Notes under the pieces: model-generated
Databases searched by the model: none
Told to the model about the DNA's origin: nothing
The model's input: only the letters and a program-made list of their open reading frames with translations
DNA from: Allorhodopirellula solitaria
Lineage (GTDB): Bacteria > Planctomycetota > Planctomycetia > Pirellulales > Pirellulaceae
DNA length: 45,683 nucleotides
Assembly (NCBI RefSeq): GCF_007859855.1
Contig: NZ_SJPK01000014.1
Span: 26,549-72,231 of the forward strand
Reading direction: 5' to 3'
Made by a program: the position numbers and the translations under genes
In this document: positions 36,540 to 44,018 of the stretch, in pieces
How the letters are laid out: each line of letters starts with the position of its first letter
Position numbering within the stretch: position 1 is the stretch's first letter

Positions 36540-36567
36540 GTAACCAGACGGCTCCGCCCGTCTGAGC
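36540..36567. repeat. Left-end copy of the 191-family terminal motif
   Basis: GTAACCAGACGGCTCCGCCC then GTCTGAG, with a CAGACGG/CCGTCTG stem, lies just upstream of the plus-strand TPR gene. Together with the right-end copy at 35434-35459 it brackets the minus-strand TPR gene. Confidence 0.6.
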
Positions 36568-36604
36568 CGAACAGCTCGCACTTTTTTTGTGGATATTGCT
36601 GACG

Positions 36605-38584
36605 ATGCCTTTCTGTCTGCCTCCTTCCAATGGGCTCTCCCGCCACCGCCTCTTGGTCGGCGTGATATTGATCGCCGTCAGTATCGGACCGGCCAGCGGA
36701 GCCGGAGCCTGCTTCGCTACACCGCCGAACGCGGGCAGCGTCAGCGAGGACGAGATCGCCCGCCTGATCGAGGGATTGGCGTCGGATAGCTACGCCGAGC
36801 GAATTCATTGCCGCGACCGTCTGATGCGGATCGGCTTGGCCGCGTTCGACCAATTGCGCGATGCTCGTAACCATCCTGATAGCGAAGTCGCGATTGTGAC
36901 GCGGCGGCTGACGAGTGGTTCATGGGTCCAGTGGTCCACTCCATCCGATTCCACTGAGGTCCGGGGTCTGTTGTCCGAGTACAGTTCACGCAGCTTCACG
37001 CAGCGAAGGAAACGGATCGAGGCGATCGCGAAACTGCCGCGTGGGGACGCCTTTTCGCCGCTGTTGCGTTTGGCTCGATACCAACCCGAGCCCGTCCTCT
37101 CGAGGGCCTCCGCACTGGCCTTGATCGGGCTCGATGCACGCGCAGAAGCCTCTCTCGAGACGACCGAGGACGCCGAGCATCGGGCGAGTGACGCGGATTC
37201 GCCAATCCATCAAGAACTCGAAGCCACCCAGATCGAGGCGATCTCGCTGCCGCCCGATAGAACCAGCAGCCAGTGGCTGTTGCAGTACGCGGCCGACCTC
37301 CGCCGCGGAAGTTTGGACGTGCCGGCATGGGAAAAACTAATCGCTCAGAATCGTGAGCAACTCGCTCTCGATGAGAGCCATGCCGTGAACGAATCGAATG
37401 TTTCAGCTACCGAAATGCTCGAACTGATCCGCACGACTGCCGAGCGAGCGCTCGTCGACGGCAGGAAGGACGACGCGGTGCAACTGATCGTCGCCAACGC
37501 GGACCTAATCCCAGCGAGCACGCAGAGTCTGATCGAGATCGCGGGCTGGGCGTTGGACCATTCGCTCGACCGCGTTGTGGTGGCGTTGGAGGAGTCTCAT
37601 CGCGACTTAGTTGCCAAGAGCCCGGTGCTACTCTATTCGGCCGCCGAAGCGCTCTCGCATCTGGATCGTGACGACGAGGCGACCGAACTCGCTGCCACCG
37701 CCCTGGCGATTAACCCATTGCCCGTTCCCGAAGAGTCGTCCGACGTCCACCCCCAAGTCGTCGAGTACAACGCATTGGCGCATATCGAAATCGCCACAGA
37801 GCTCGTCGAACGCGGGATGTTTCGATGGGCCGAACGTGAGTATCAACTCGTCATGGACCGGTTACCTGTCGATACGGCTGTCGCTTCATTCGCTCGTTTG
37901 CGACTGGCTGAACTCTTTGGCGAACTGCAGCGACATGCCGATGTCGTTGAAACGCTTCTCCCCCTCACCGAACGAATCGACCAAGATGATGAATTTCGTG
38001 ACCGGCTGATCGAACGCCGGTTTTCCTATCCCGACGTGCAGAGCAACTTGGATTTTCACCGCGCCCTGCTGTTGATCGAGCAGGGAGAAGAGGATGCAGC
38101 CAAACCGGTGCTGCGGAAAGCCTTGGAATTGAACAAGAAGAATATTGATATCTTGATCGCGATGTATCAGCTCGATGGTGACGATGCGTGGAAGCAGTCG
38201 GTAGCGGAAACCCTCGAGGAACAGATTCGCTTTGCCCAGCTGGAAATTGATGATGCGCGAAACAGCATGCAGCGACGCGGACCAGCCCAAACCTCTGGGC
38301 TGGAGCTGGCAACACGACTCAATGCCTACGCGTGGTTAGTCAGTAACACCGAAGGCGATACCGCCAAGGCGCTGCGGTATAGCAAAGAATCGCTGCGACT
38401 GTCGCCAGGTCGCTCGGCCCTGATGGATACCTGTGCCCGCTGCTATTTCGCCGTCGGCGACCTCGAGGCGGCGGTGAAGATGCAAACCAAGGCGTGCAAG
38501 CTGACACCCCACTCACCGCCGCTGCAGCGTCAGCTCGAACAATTTCGCGACGCATTGCAAGCAGACCCCAAGCCTATAGACTAG
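36605..38584 (+). CDS. Exported HEAT/TPR-type repeat protein, unknown function
   Basis: The ATG at 36605 gives 659 residues with a signal-like start (RLLVGVILIAVSIGPASGAGA). After it comes a planctomycete-type repeat unit (IARLIEGLASDSYAERIHCR, LMRIGLAAFDQL) that resembles HEAT-like modules. Helical repeats rich in Glu and Ala follow through the middle, and TPR-like units lie near the C-terminus (ALRYSKESLRLSPGRSALMD, CYFAVGDLEAAVKMQTKACK). No enzyme motif is visible. The likely location is the periplasm, where it would serve as a protein-binding scaffold. A TTG start at 36587 is less likely. The gene is followed by a cruciform and the ribulokinase gene in the same direction. Confidence 0.75.
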   Translation: MPFCLPPSNGLSRHRLLVGVILIAVSIGPASGAGACFATPPNAGSVSEDEIARLIEGLASDSYAERIHCRDRLMRIGLAAFDQLRDARNHPDSEVAIVTRRLTSGSWVQWSTPSDSTEVRGLLSEYSSRSFTQRRKRIEAIAKLPRGDAFSPLLRLARYQPEPVLSRASALALIGLDARAEASLETTEDAEHRASDADSPIHQELEATQIEAISLPPDRTSSQWLLQYAADLRRGSLDVPAWEKLIAQNREQLALDESHAVNESNVSATEMLELIRTTAERALVDGRKDDAVQLIVANADLIPASTQSLIEIAGWALDHSLDRVVVALEESHRDLVAKSPVLLYSAAEALSHLDRDDEATELAATALAINPLPVPEESSDVHPQVVEYNALAHIEIATELVERGMFRWAEREYQLVMDRLPVDTAVASFARLRLAELFGELQRHADVVETLLPLTERIDQDDEFRDRLIERRFSYPDVQSNLDFHRALLLIEQGEEDAAKPVLRKALELNKKNIDILIAMYQLDGDDAWKQSVAETLEEQIRFAQLEIDDARNSMQRRGPAQTSGLELATRLNAYAWLVSNTEGDTAKALRYSKESLRLSPGRSALMDTCARCYFAVGDLEAAVKMQTKACKLTPHSPPLQRQLEQFRDALQADPKPID

Positions 38585-38665
38585 GTTGGGATCTGCTCAG
38601 TCCCCGCTTCTTCCAGTCGCAATGCGTTGCTCGACGTGTGAGCATCGCCCGGGCAACGCCAGCGT

Positions 38666-38720
38666 GTGAGTGAGCCGAGACGGCGTGGGCCTGGGCCACG
38701 CCCTGCACATATTCACTCAC
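38666..38720. repeat. Cruciform element upstream of ribulokinase
   Basis: GTGAGTGA (38666-38673) is inverted as TCACTCAC (38713-38720), and inside it GGCGTGG (38682-38688) pairs with CCACGCC (38696-38702). It lies between the stop at 38584 and the ribulokinase ATG at 38741. It could terminate the upstream transcript. The word GTGAGCCGAGACG is shared with 14196-14208. Confidence 0.55.
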
Positions 38721-38740
38721 CGACCTTCTATTCATTGCAC

Positions 38741-40348
38741 ATGACCCATCCCATCTCGCTCGGCCTCGATTTCGGTACTGAATCGGTGCGTGCCATCTTG
38801 GTCGACTCGACTGGCAAGCAGCATGCTGCGGTAGCAGTGCCCTATGCGGACGGCCAGATCACGTCGTCGTTACCCGGCGATACGAAACCGCTACCGCCGC
38901 ACTATGCCTTGCAGTCGCCTCAGGACTGGATTGATTCAGCGTCCCAGGCGACCCGGGCGGCAATGGCGGAGGCGGGCATTGCTGCCAGTCGAGTGATTGG
39001 CGTGGGGGTGGACTTCACCAGCTGCACGATGTTGCCCACCACGCGTGACGGAACGCCACTCTGCGAACTGGAGTCGTTTCGCCGGACGCCGTTGGCGTGG
39101 CCCAAGTTGTGGAAGCATCACGGCGCAGTGACGCAAACGGAACGTCTCAATGAGGTGGCGATCGAGCGCAATGAATCGTTCTTGAATCGTTATGGTGGGA
39201 CGATCGGACTCGAATGGTTCTTTCCCAAGCTGCTCGAGACGATCGAGGGGGCACCCGAGGTTGCAGCAGCAGCGGAGGTGTGGCTCGAAGCAGGCGATTG
39301 GTTTGTTTGGCAGCTCGTCGGCGGACCGGCGGAGTCGTTGACCCGTTCGACTTGCCAGGCCGGTTACAAGGCAATGTGGTCAGCGGATGACGGGTATCCG
39401 TCGCAACAGTATTTTAAGGCCGTTTCACCAGAACTCGCCGCCGCCGTCGAGAACTGTTTGCCCGGAGTGATGCGGTCACCGGGCGAACGGGCGGGAGCCT
39501 TGCGCGACACGATGGCCGAGCGTTTGGGTTTGAACCCGGGCACCGCGGTTTCCACCGCGATCATCGATGCCCATGCCGCCGTGCCAGGCGTCGGGGCGGG
39601 CGACCCTGGCACGCTCGTGATGGTGATGGGCACGAGCAGTTGTCACATGCTCAATTCGGAGACCCTCGCCGACATTCCCGGCGTGGCTGGGGTCGTCGAG
39701 GGAGGCATTTTGTCAGGCATGTATGGCTATGAAACCGGACAGGCAGCTGTCGGCGATGCGTTCGCTTGGCTACGAAACCTGCTCGGCTTGAAATCATTCG
39801 ACTCGCTCGCAGACGCCGCCATGGGTCTGCCTCCGGGCGCCGAAGGCGTGACCTGCCTGGACTGGATGAATGGCTGCCGTACGCCCCTGATGGACGGCAA
39901 CCTGCGAGGCGCGTTCACAGGCCTCGGCCTGCACCATAGCGGCGAACATCTGTATCTCGCGATGTTAGAAGCCTCCGCGTTCGGTCTGCGTTGGATCATC
40001 GAGTTACTGCGCGAAGGAGGAGTGGAGATCAACCGCTTGATCGCCACGGGCGGTCTACCCCACCACAATCGTGCGTTCATCGAAATTTACGCCGACGTGG
40101 TGGGTACCGAGATCGAAATCCACCCCTCGACACAAGCAACGGCCGTCGGCGCCGCAGTACTGGGGATGATCGCGGCCGGTTCCGACGCCAGTGGTTTCAG
40201 CGAGATTTCTGCTGCTGCCGCGGCGTTGGGAGCCGCACCTCCCGAGCAGTTTGACGTCGTGCATGCGAGACCGGACCGGACGAGCGAGTACAACGATCTG
40301 TACCGGAGATACCGATCCCTGGCCGCCGCCGTCGCCGGCGGGCTGTAA
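38741..40348 (+). CDS. araB: Ribulokinase-type FGGY kinase
   Basis: The protein would phosphorylate L-ribulose (or a related ketose) with ATP in the cytoplasm. It has 535 residues from the ATG at 38741; ribulokinases are about 530-570. The N-terminal ATPase-fold strand is ISLGLDFGTESVRAILVDS near residues 4-22, with GVGVDFTSCTMLP near 86-98, the substrate region STCQAGYKAMW near 203-213, GTAVSTAIIDAHAAVPGVGA mid-protein, VMVMGTSSCHML near 293-304 and the C-terminal ATP loop LIATGGLPHHNRAFIEIYAD. The DFTSCT and TCQAGYKAMW motifs are characteristic of AraB rather than xylulokinase or glycerol kinase. The next gene is an isomerase-family protein, which fits a ketose-forming partner. Confidence 0.9.
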   Translation: MTHPISLGLDFGTESVRAILVDSTGKQHAAVAVPYADGQITSSLPGDTKPLPPHYALQSPQDWIDSASQATRAAMAEAGIAASRVIGVGVDFTSCTMLPTTRDGTPLCELESFRRTPLAWPKLWKHHGAVTQTERLNEVAIERNESFLNRYGGTIGLEWFFPKLLETIEGAPEVAAAAEVWLEAGDWFVWQLVGGPAESLTRSTCQAGYKAMWSADDGYPSQQYFKAVSPELAAAVENCLPGVMRSPGERAGALRDTMAERLGLNPGTAVSTAIIDAHAAVPGVGAGDPGTLVMVMGTSSCHMLNSETLADIPGVAGVVEGGILSGMYGYETGQAAVGDAFAWLRNLLGLKSFDSLADAAMGLPPGAEGVTCLDWMNGCRTPLMDGNLRGAFTGLGLHHSGEHLYLAMLEASAFGLRWIIELLREGGVEINRLIATGGLPHHNRAFIEIYADVVGTEIEIHPSTQATAVGAAVLGMIAAGSDASGFSEISAAAAALGAAPPEQFDVVHARPDRTSEYNDLYRRYRSLAAAVAGGL

Positions 40349-40474
40349 ATGGCCGTTGGCGTCGTGGATCTTATGCGACATCCTATCGCAGCCTGCTAAA
40401 AAACGCGGACGACTGATTCGCTATCTACTTCACTTTTTTTCTACCTCACACCGCCCTGCCCTGCTCTGCCGCCC

Positions 40475-42100
40475 ATGTCCACTGCATCACCAAACCCGAA
40501 CACGCCGATCACACTTGTTGCTTCGGGCGACCTCCGCGATTCGGCAAACCAAGTCTGTTGGGAAGCCCAGCAAGCGATGGAAGCCCAGCTCACTGCTGCG
40601 GTCGAACGCTTTGGCCGCACGATCGTTCGCGGACACGATTTTGACGAGGCTCGCGGTCACGGCTTCATCCGTTCGCAGCGGCAAGGGATGGATATCTTTC
40701 GCGGTATCGATCCCGATGCGCCCGTGATTGTCGCCGAAGCGGTATGGCAGTATTCGCACCATGTGCTGGCAGGTTTGATTTCGCACCGCGGCCCCATCCT
40801 CACGGTCGCGAACTGGTCCGGGCAGTGGCCGGGGTTGGTGGGATTGCTGAACCTGAACGGATCGCTCGCCAAGGCTGGCGTGAAGTATTGCTCGCTGTGG
40901 AGCAAGAACTTTGATGACGATGTCTTTTTAGAGAAACTGCAGTCGTGGTTGGAAACCGGTACGCTCACGCATGACACATCCCATGTCCAGTCCTTCGACG
41001 CATCGGCGTGTGATGATCGGGCGCAGGCGGTCGGAAAAGAGGTAGCGCAGTCCTTCCAGCGTGACTACGCGATCATGGGCATCTTTGATGAGGGTTGCAT
41101 GGGCATGTTCAATGCGATCATCCCCGATTCGCTGCTCAACCCGCTAGGCATTTTCAAAGAGCGGCTCAGCCAATCGGCGCTGTATCACGAAACCCGCAGT
41201 GTGTCGGACGACGAGGCACAAGGTGTCCGCGATTGGCTCGATCAAAAAGGAATGACGTTTCATACAGGGGGTGACCCAGCGACCGATCTCACCGATGCTC
41301 AAATTCTCGACCAATGCCGGATGTATATAGCTGCGCTGCGGATCGCAGACGATTTCGGTTGCGATTGCATCGGGATTCAGTATCAGCAAGGCCTCAAGGA
41401 TCTCTTGCCGGCGAGCGATTTGGTCGAGGGCATGCTCAACGACTCGGTGCGGCCTGCGGTGAAGTCACGCGACGGGGCCCGCGAGCTTTTTGCAGGGCGC
41501 CCCCTGACTCACTTCAACGAAGTCGACGAGTGTGCGGGCGTCGATGGGATGCTGACCGACCGCGTCCACCGGGCCTTGGGTCAACCTGTTGAAAACACGC
41601 TGCATGATTTGCGCTGGTCCGACCGCGATCCAACCGGCACGGTCGATGACGAGGTCTGGGTGTTGGAGATCAGCGGCGCCGTGCCCGCGTCGCACTTTGC
41701 TGGTGGCTGGGCCGATGCGGAAGGCTTTCGGCAACCGCCGATGTATTTCCCCAGCGGCGGCAGCACGGTGCGTGGTGTCTCGAAGCCGGGGGCCGTCGTG
41801 TGGTCACGGATTTTCATAGCCGACGGACGATTGAAAATGGACATCGGCCGGGCCACGGCAGTGGAATTGCCGGCTGAGGAAACTCAGCGTCGCTGGGATA
41901 GCACGACCCCGGTGTGGCCGGTCATGCACGCGGTGCTGCACGGCGTGACCCGGGATCAGATGATGGCCCGCCACCACGCTAATCACCTCCAAGTCGCCTA
42001 TGCCCAATCGGAAGCGGAAGCCGACCTCGCCCTGCAGGCCAAGGCAGTCGCCGCAGCGGAACTTGGAATCGAGGTATTCCAGTGTGGTGGCGTGAAGTAG
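40475..42100 (+). CDS. L-fucose/L-arabinose isomerase-family protein
   Basis: The protein is 541 residues. Features that fit the fucose/arabinose isomerase fold are [20 protein letters not shown] near residues 203-222 with an acidic metal-ligand candidate, [34 protein letters not shown], and the C-terminal [15 protein letters not shown], whose His-rich form is typical of the metal- and substrate-binding end of this superfamily. Aldose-to-ketose isomerisation in the cytoplasm is the likely reaction. The partner ribulokinase lies 126 bp upstream in the same direction, so an arabinose-, fucose- or D-arabinose-type pathway is suggested. It does not look like standard AraA in length or N-terminal motifs. 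The true substrate cannot be told from sequence. Confidence 0.7.
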   Translation: MSTASPNPNTPITLVASGDLRDSANQVCWEAQQAMEAQLTAAVERFGRTIVRGHDFDEARGHGFIRSQRQGMDIFRGIDPDAPVIVAEAVWQYSHHVLAGLISHRGPILTVANWSGQWPGLVGLLNLNGSLAKAGVKYCSLWSKNFDDDVFLEKLQSWLETGTLTHDTSHVQSFDASACDDRAQAVGKEVAQSFQRDYAIMGIFDEGCMGMFNAIIPDSLLNPLGIFKERLSQSALYHETRSVSDDEAQGVRDWLDQKGMTFHTGGDPATDLTDAQILDQCRMYIAALRIADDFGCDCIGIQYQQGLKDLLPASDLVEGMLNDSVRPAVKSRDGARELFAGRPLTHFNEVDECAGVDGMLTDRVHRALGQPVENTLHDLRWSDRDPTGTVDDEVWVLEISGAVPASHFAGGWADAEGFRQPPMYFPSGGSTVRGVSKPGAVVWSRIFIADGRLKMDIGRATAVELPAEETQRRWDSTTPVWPVMHAVLHGVTRDQMMARHHANHLQVAYAQSEAEADLALQAKAVAAAELGIEVFQCGGVK

Positions 42101-42166
42101 GTTGGGACTGGTCGGCTCAAACGCAAAGCTATTGAGTGTTTGGGTTGTATTCCGTTTTGGTTCTTG

Positions 42167-42235
42167 ACGCCAACGGCGTTCATCACCGTAGCCTATGGAA
42201 TCGCCCTGCGGATTATCCCTGGAACCGGATCCCCC
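42167..42235. repeat. Possible intergenic repeat at the end of a broken gene
   Basis: The text ACGCCAACGGCGTTCATCAC and CGTAGCCTATGG ... CCCTGG resembles palindrome-rich intergenic repeats I associate with planctomycete genomes. It occurs once in this window, so the assignment rests on memory. It marks where the minus-strand reading frame stops looking like protein. Confidence 0.25.
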
Positions 42236-42739
42236 GGAGGCTTTGAAAACACATTTTTGATCATGGATGGTCAACCGGAAAACGGCGTTTTCAGGAATGT
42301 TGACGAGATTGCCACCGACAACGTCTACCGTTCGCCAAGCGATCTCCTCGATGCTCGGATTGTTCAGACGATGTGATTTCAATTCATAGACAGTCCCGAA
42401 GAGGGGTAGTCGATCCGATTGAGTTTCCTGCTGGTATTCTTGCATTACCCGCAAGACATCTGCCAATCGATTGCTCGACACATGCTTGTCGACGAAGGTT
42501 AGTTGATCGACCGGACGTTCCATAAAACGTGTCACATGTCGCCGGACGCCCAACAGCCAACTCGAGCAGCAACACCAGAATGTCCAGCCACAGACCGACA
42601 GGAACGCCATGCCGACTGCCGACTTGTCGCGATCGAATATCACCTGGCAGAGTGTGGCGGCACCTCCGAGGAAAATGATCACCAGCCAAATCGCTCCGTT
42701 GGCCGCTCACTGCCGTTTGATCGCCTTCATCGATCCCAT
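42236..42739 (-). pseudogene. Broken two-TM membrane protein gene
   Basis: From the ATG at 42739 the frame reads MGSMKAIKRQ, then an in-frame TGA (42707-42709), then AANGAIWLVIIFLGGAATLC and on. After the stop there are two clear TM helices (GAIWLVIIFLGGAATLCQVIF; VGMAFLSVCGWTFWCCCSSW) and a soluble domain (ADVLRVMQEYQQETQSDRLP, SIEEIAWRTVDVVGGNLVNI). Past about 42236 the frame turns into repeat-like text and stays open to 41804, antisense to the isomerase gene, so the natural 3' end is missing. A GTG at 42682 could restart translation. Both ends thus look damaged. I do not recognise the family. Confidence 0.4.
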
Positions 42740-43082
42740 GATTTCGATCTGTATCCGTGGTGGCGGCACTGAGGGTCGCAACCGAGGCGACCTGGATAGC
42801 CAGCAATTTCTCGACTGGCTCCTGCGAGACACCCCTCCCCGGTGCAGGCCGCGGTCAACCCAGGGGTCGGAAATTCTTGACGCGAGAACGATTTCTGCTT
42901 GAGCCTGGTTACCGAACGACTACGCTAAGGAAGCGTTGCAGGTGGAATAATACGCTCATCGCGTGTTCAGCTGTCTAAGGCAAGGACCGCTTGCCGATTC
43001 ACGAGAGTGAGCAGACCTGCTGGTGCGTCGTTGCGGTGCTACCGTACCTTGGATAGAGATACCAACTGGAAGTTTGATCGTC
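42740..43082. other. Gene-free stretch upstream of the PEP-CTERM gene
   Basis: No gene was recognised. Short frames on both strands have no recognisable features. It must hold the promoter of the PEP-CTERM gene, but no convincing hexamer pair or ribosome binding site was seen. Confidence 0.3.
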
Positions 43083-43958
43083 ATGAAGAAGTTATTCGTT
43101 TTGCCGCTCTCGTTGGCGCTGGTTTTGATTCAGGGCAACTTCGCGGGGGCCGCGGTGACCACTGAAATCGATTTTGAGTCGAGACCCCTCTCCATGGGTG
43201 GCGGTCTGCCGACCGATGATGAGGCGCTCACGGGCGCCTACGTTGATTCCAATGGCATAACGACCCGATTTGGACTCGATTTGAATGGTGATGGTTTGAT
43301 CGATCCCGATCCCGGTGTCTTCTTTGAGGCCCATGGCTCCGAAATCGGAGGCACAAACGGGTTTGCATTTGATACCGGCGGGAATGATGTCTATGACGTC
43401 GGACGGGATGGCACCGCCGATGGGCAGATTGGCAATTTCCTGCTCCGCGCCAACACACTCGATGGTAGCGTGCAGAACGGGACGTTTCTTATCCAGTTCG
43501 GTGGTTCGCAGACGCATGTCGTCACGGGCACCTTCGGTGATATTTGGGATATCGACGGAAGTCTAACGCAAGGCCCAGCCGGCGGTCCGGGGTCGGAGCA
43601 GTATCTTGTCGAAGCCTTCGATTCTAATGGGAATCTGCTGGCGTCCGAGCTATCGCCTGAGGGAACGACCTTCGACGGGTCGAGTGACCCCAACTCTCCA
43701 GACTTCGGCAACGATGGATTGCCTTGGCGTTATTCCTTCAGTGGGTTTAGCCAGGGCATCGATCATCTGACGATTTCCTTCACCGGCACCAAGATAGAAG
43801 GCATCGGCTTGGCCTTTGACGGTGGAAGCATCACCACGGCGGTCGCCATCCCCGAACCCTCCGCAGTCGCCCTGACCGGCGCGGTTTCCTGCCTGTGTTT
43901 TGGGGTGAGTCTGGTTCGTCGACGCCGTCGGCGCTCTGCAGATCAAGTTGCCGGCTGA
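43083..43958 (+). CDS. PEP-CTERM exported protein
   Basis: The protein is 291 residues from the ATG at 43083, with a signal peptide MKKLFVLPLSLALVLIQG plus NFAGAA. The mature domain is beta-rich with glycine- and aspartate-rich loops (GLDLNGDGLIDPDPGVFF, FDTGGNDVYDVGRDGTADG) that may bind calcium. The C-terminus is a complete PEP-CTERM sorting signal: IPEPSAVALTGAVSCLCFG at about 256-274, a hydrophobic helix, then RRRRRR. This points to processing by an exosortase and a link to the envelope or exopolysaccharide. No exosortase gene is in the window. The longer frame from 43023 adds a leader without signal character. Function of the domain unknown. Confidence 0.87.
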   Translation: MKKLFVLPLSLALVLIQGNFAGAAVTTEIDFESRPLSMGGGLPTDDEALTGAYVDSNGITTRFGLDLNGDGLIDPDPGVFFEAHGSEIGGTNGFAFDTGGNDVYDVGRDGTADGQIGNFLLRANTLDGSVQNGTFLIQFGGSQTHVVTGTFGDIWDIDGSLTQGPAGGPGSEQYLVEAFDSNGNLLASELSPEGTTFDGSSDPNSPDFGNDGLPWRYSFSGFSQGIDHLTISFTGTKIEGIGLAFDGGSITTAVAIPEPSAVALTGAVSCLCFGVSLVRRRRRRSADQVAG

Positions 43959-44018
43959 TCGAGCAAAAGTTAGAATAAGGTTCGTATTTCTCGGTGTCCT
44001 TGATCCATTGGCTCCGTC

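Noticed and set aside
41804..42235. Antisense extension of the broken membrane-protein frame into the isomerase gene
   Set aside because: Nearly 300 bp overlap an intact gene on the other strand and the sequence loses protein-like character; treated as read-through after loss of the natural stop.
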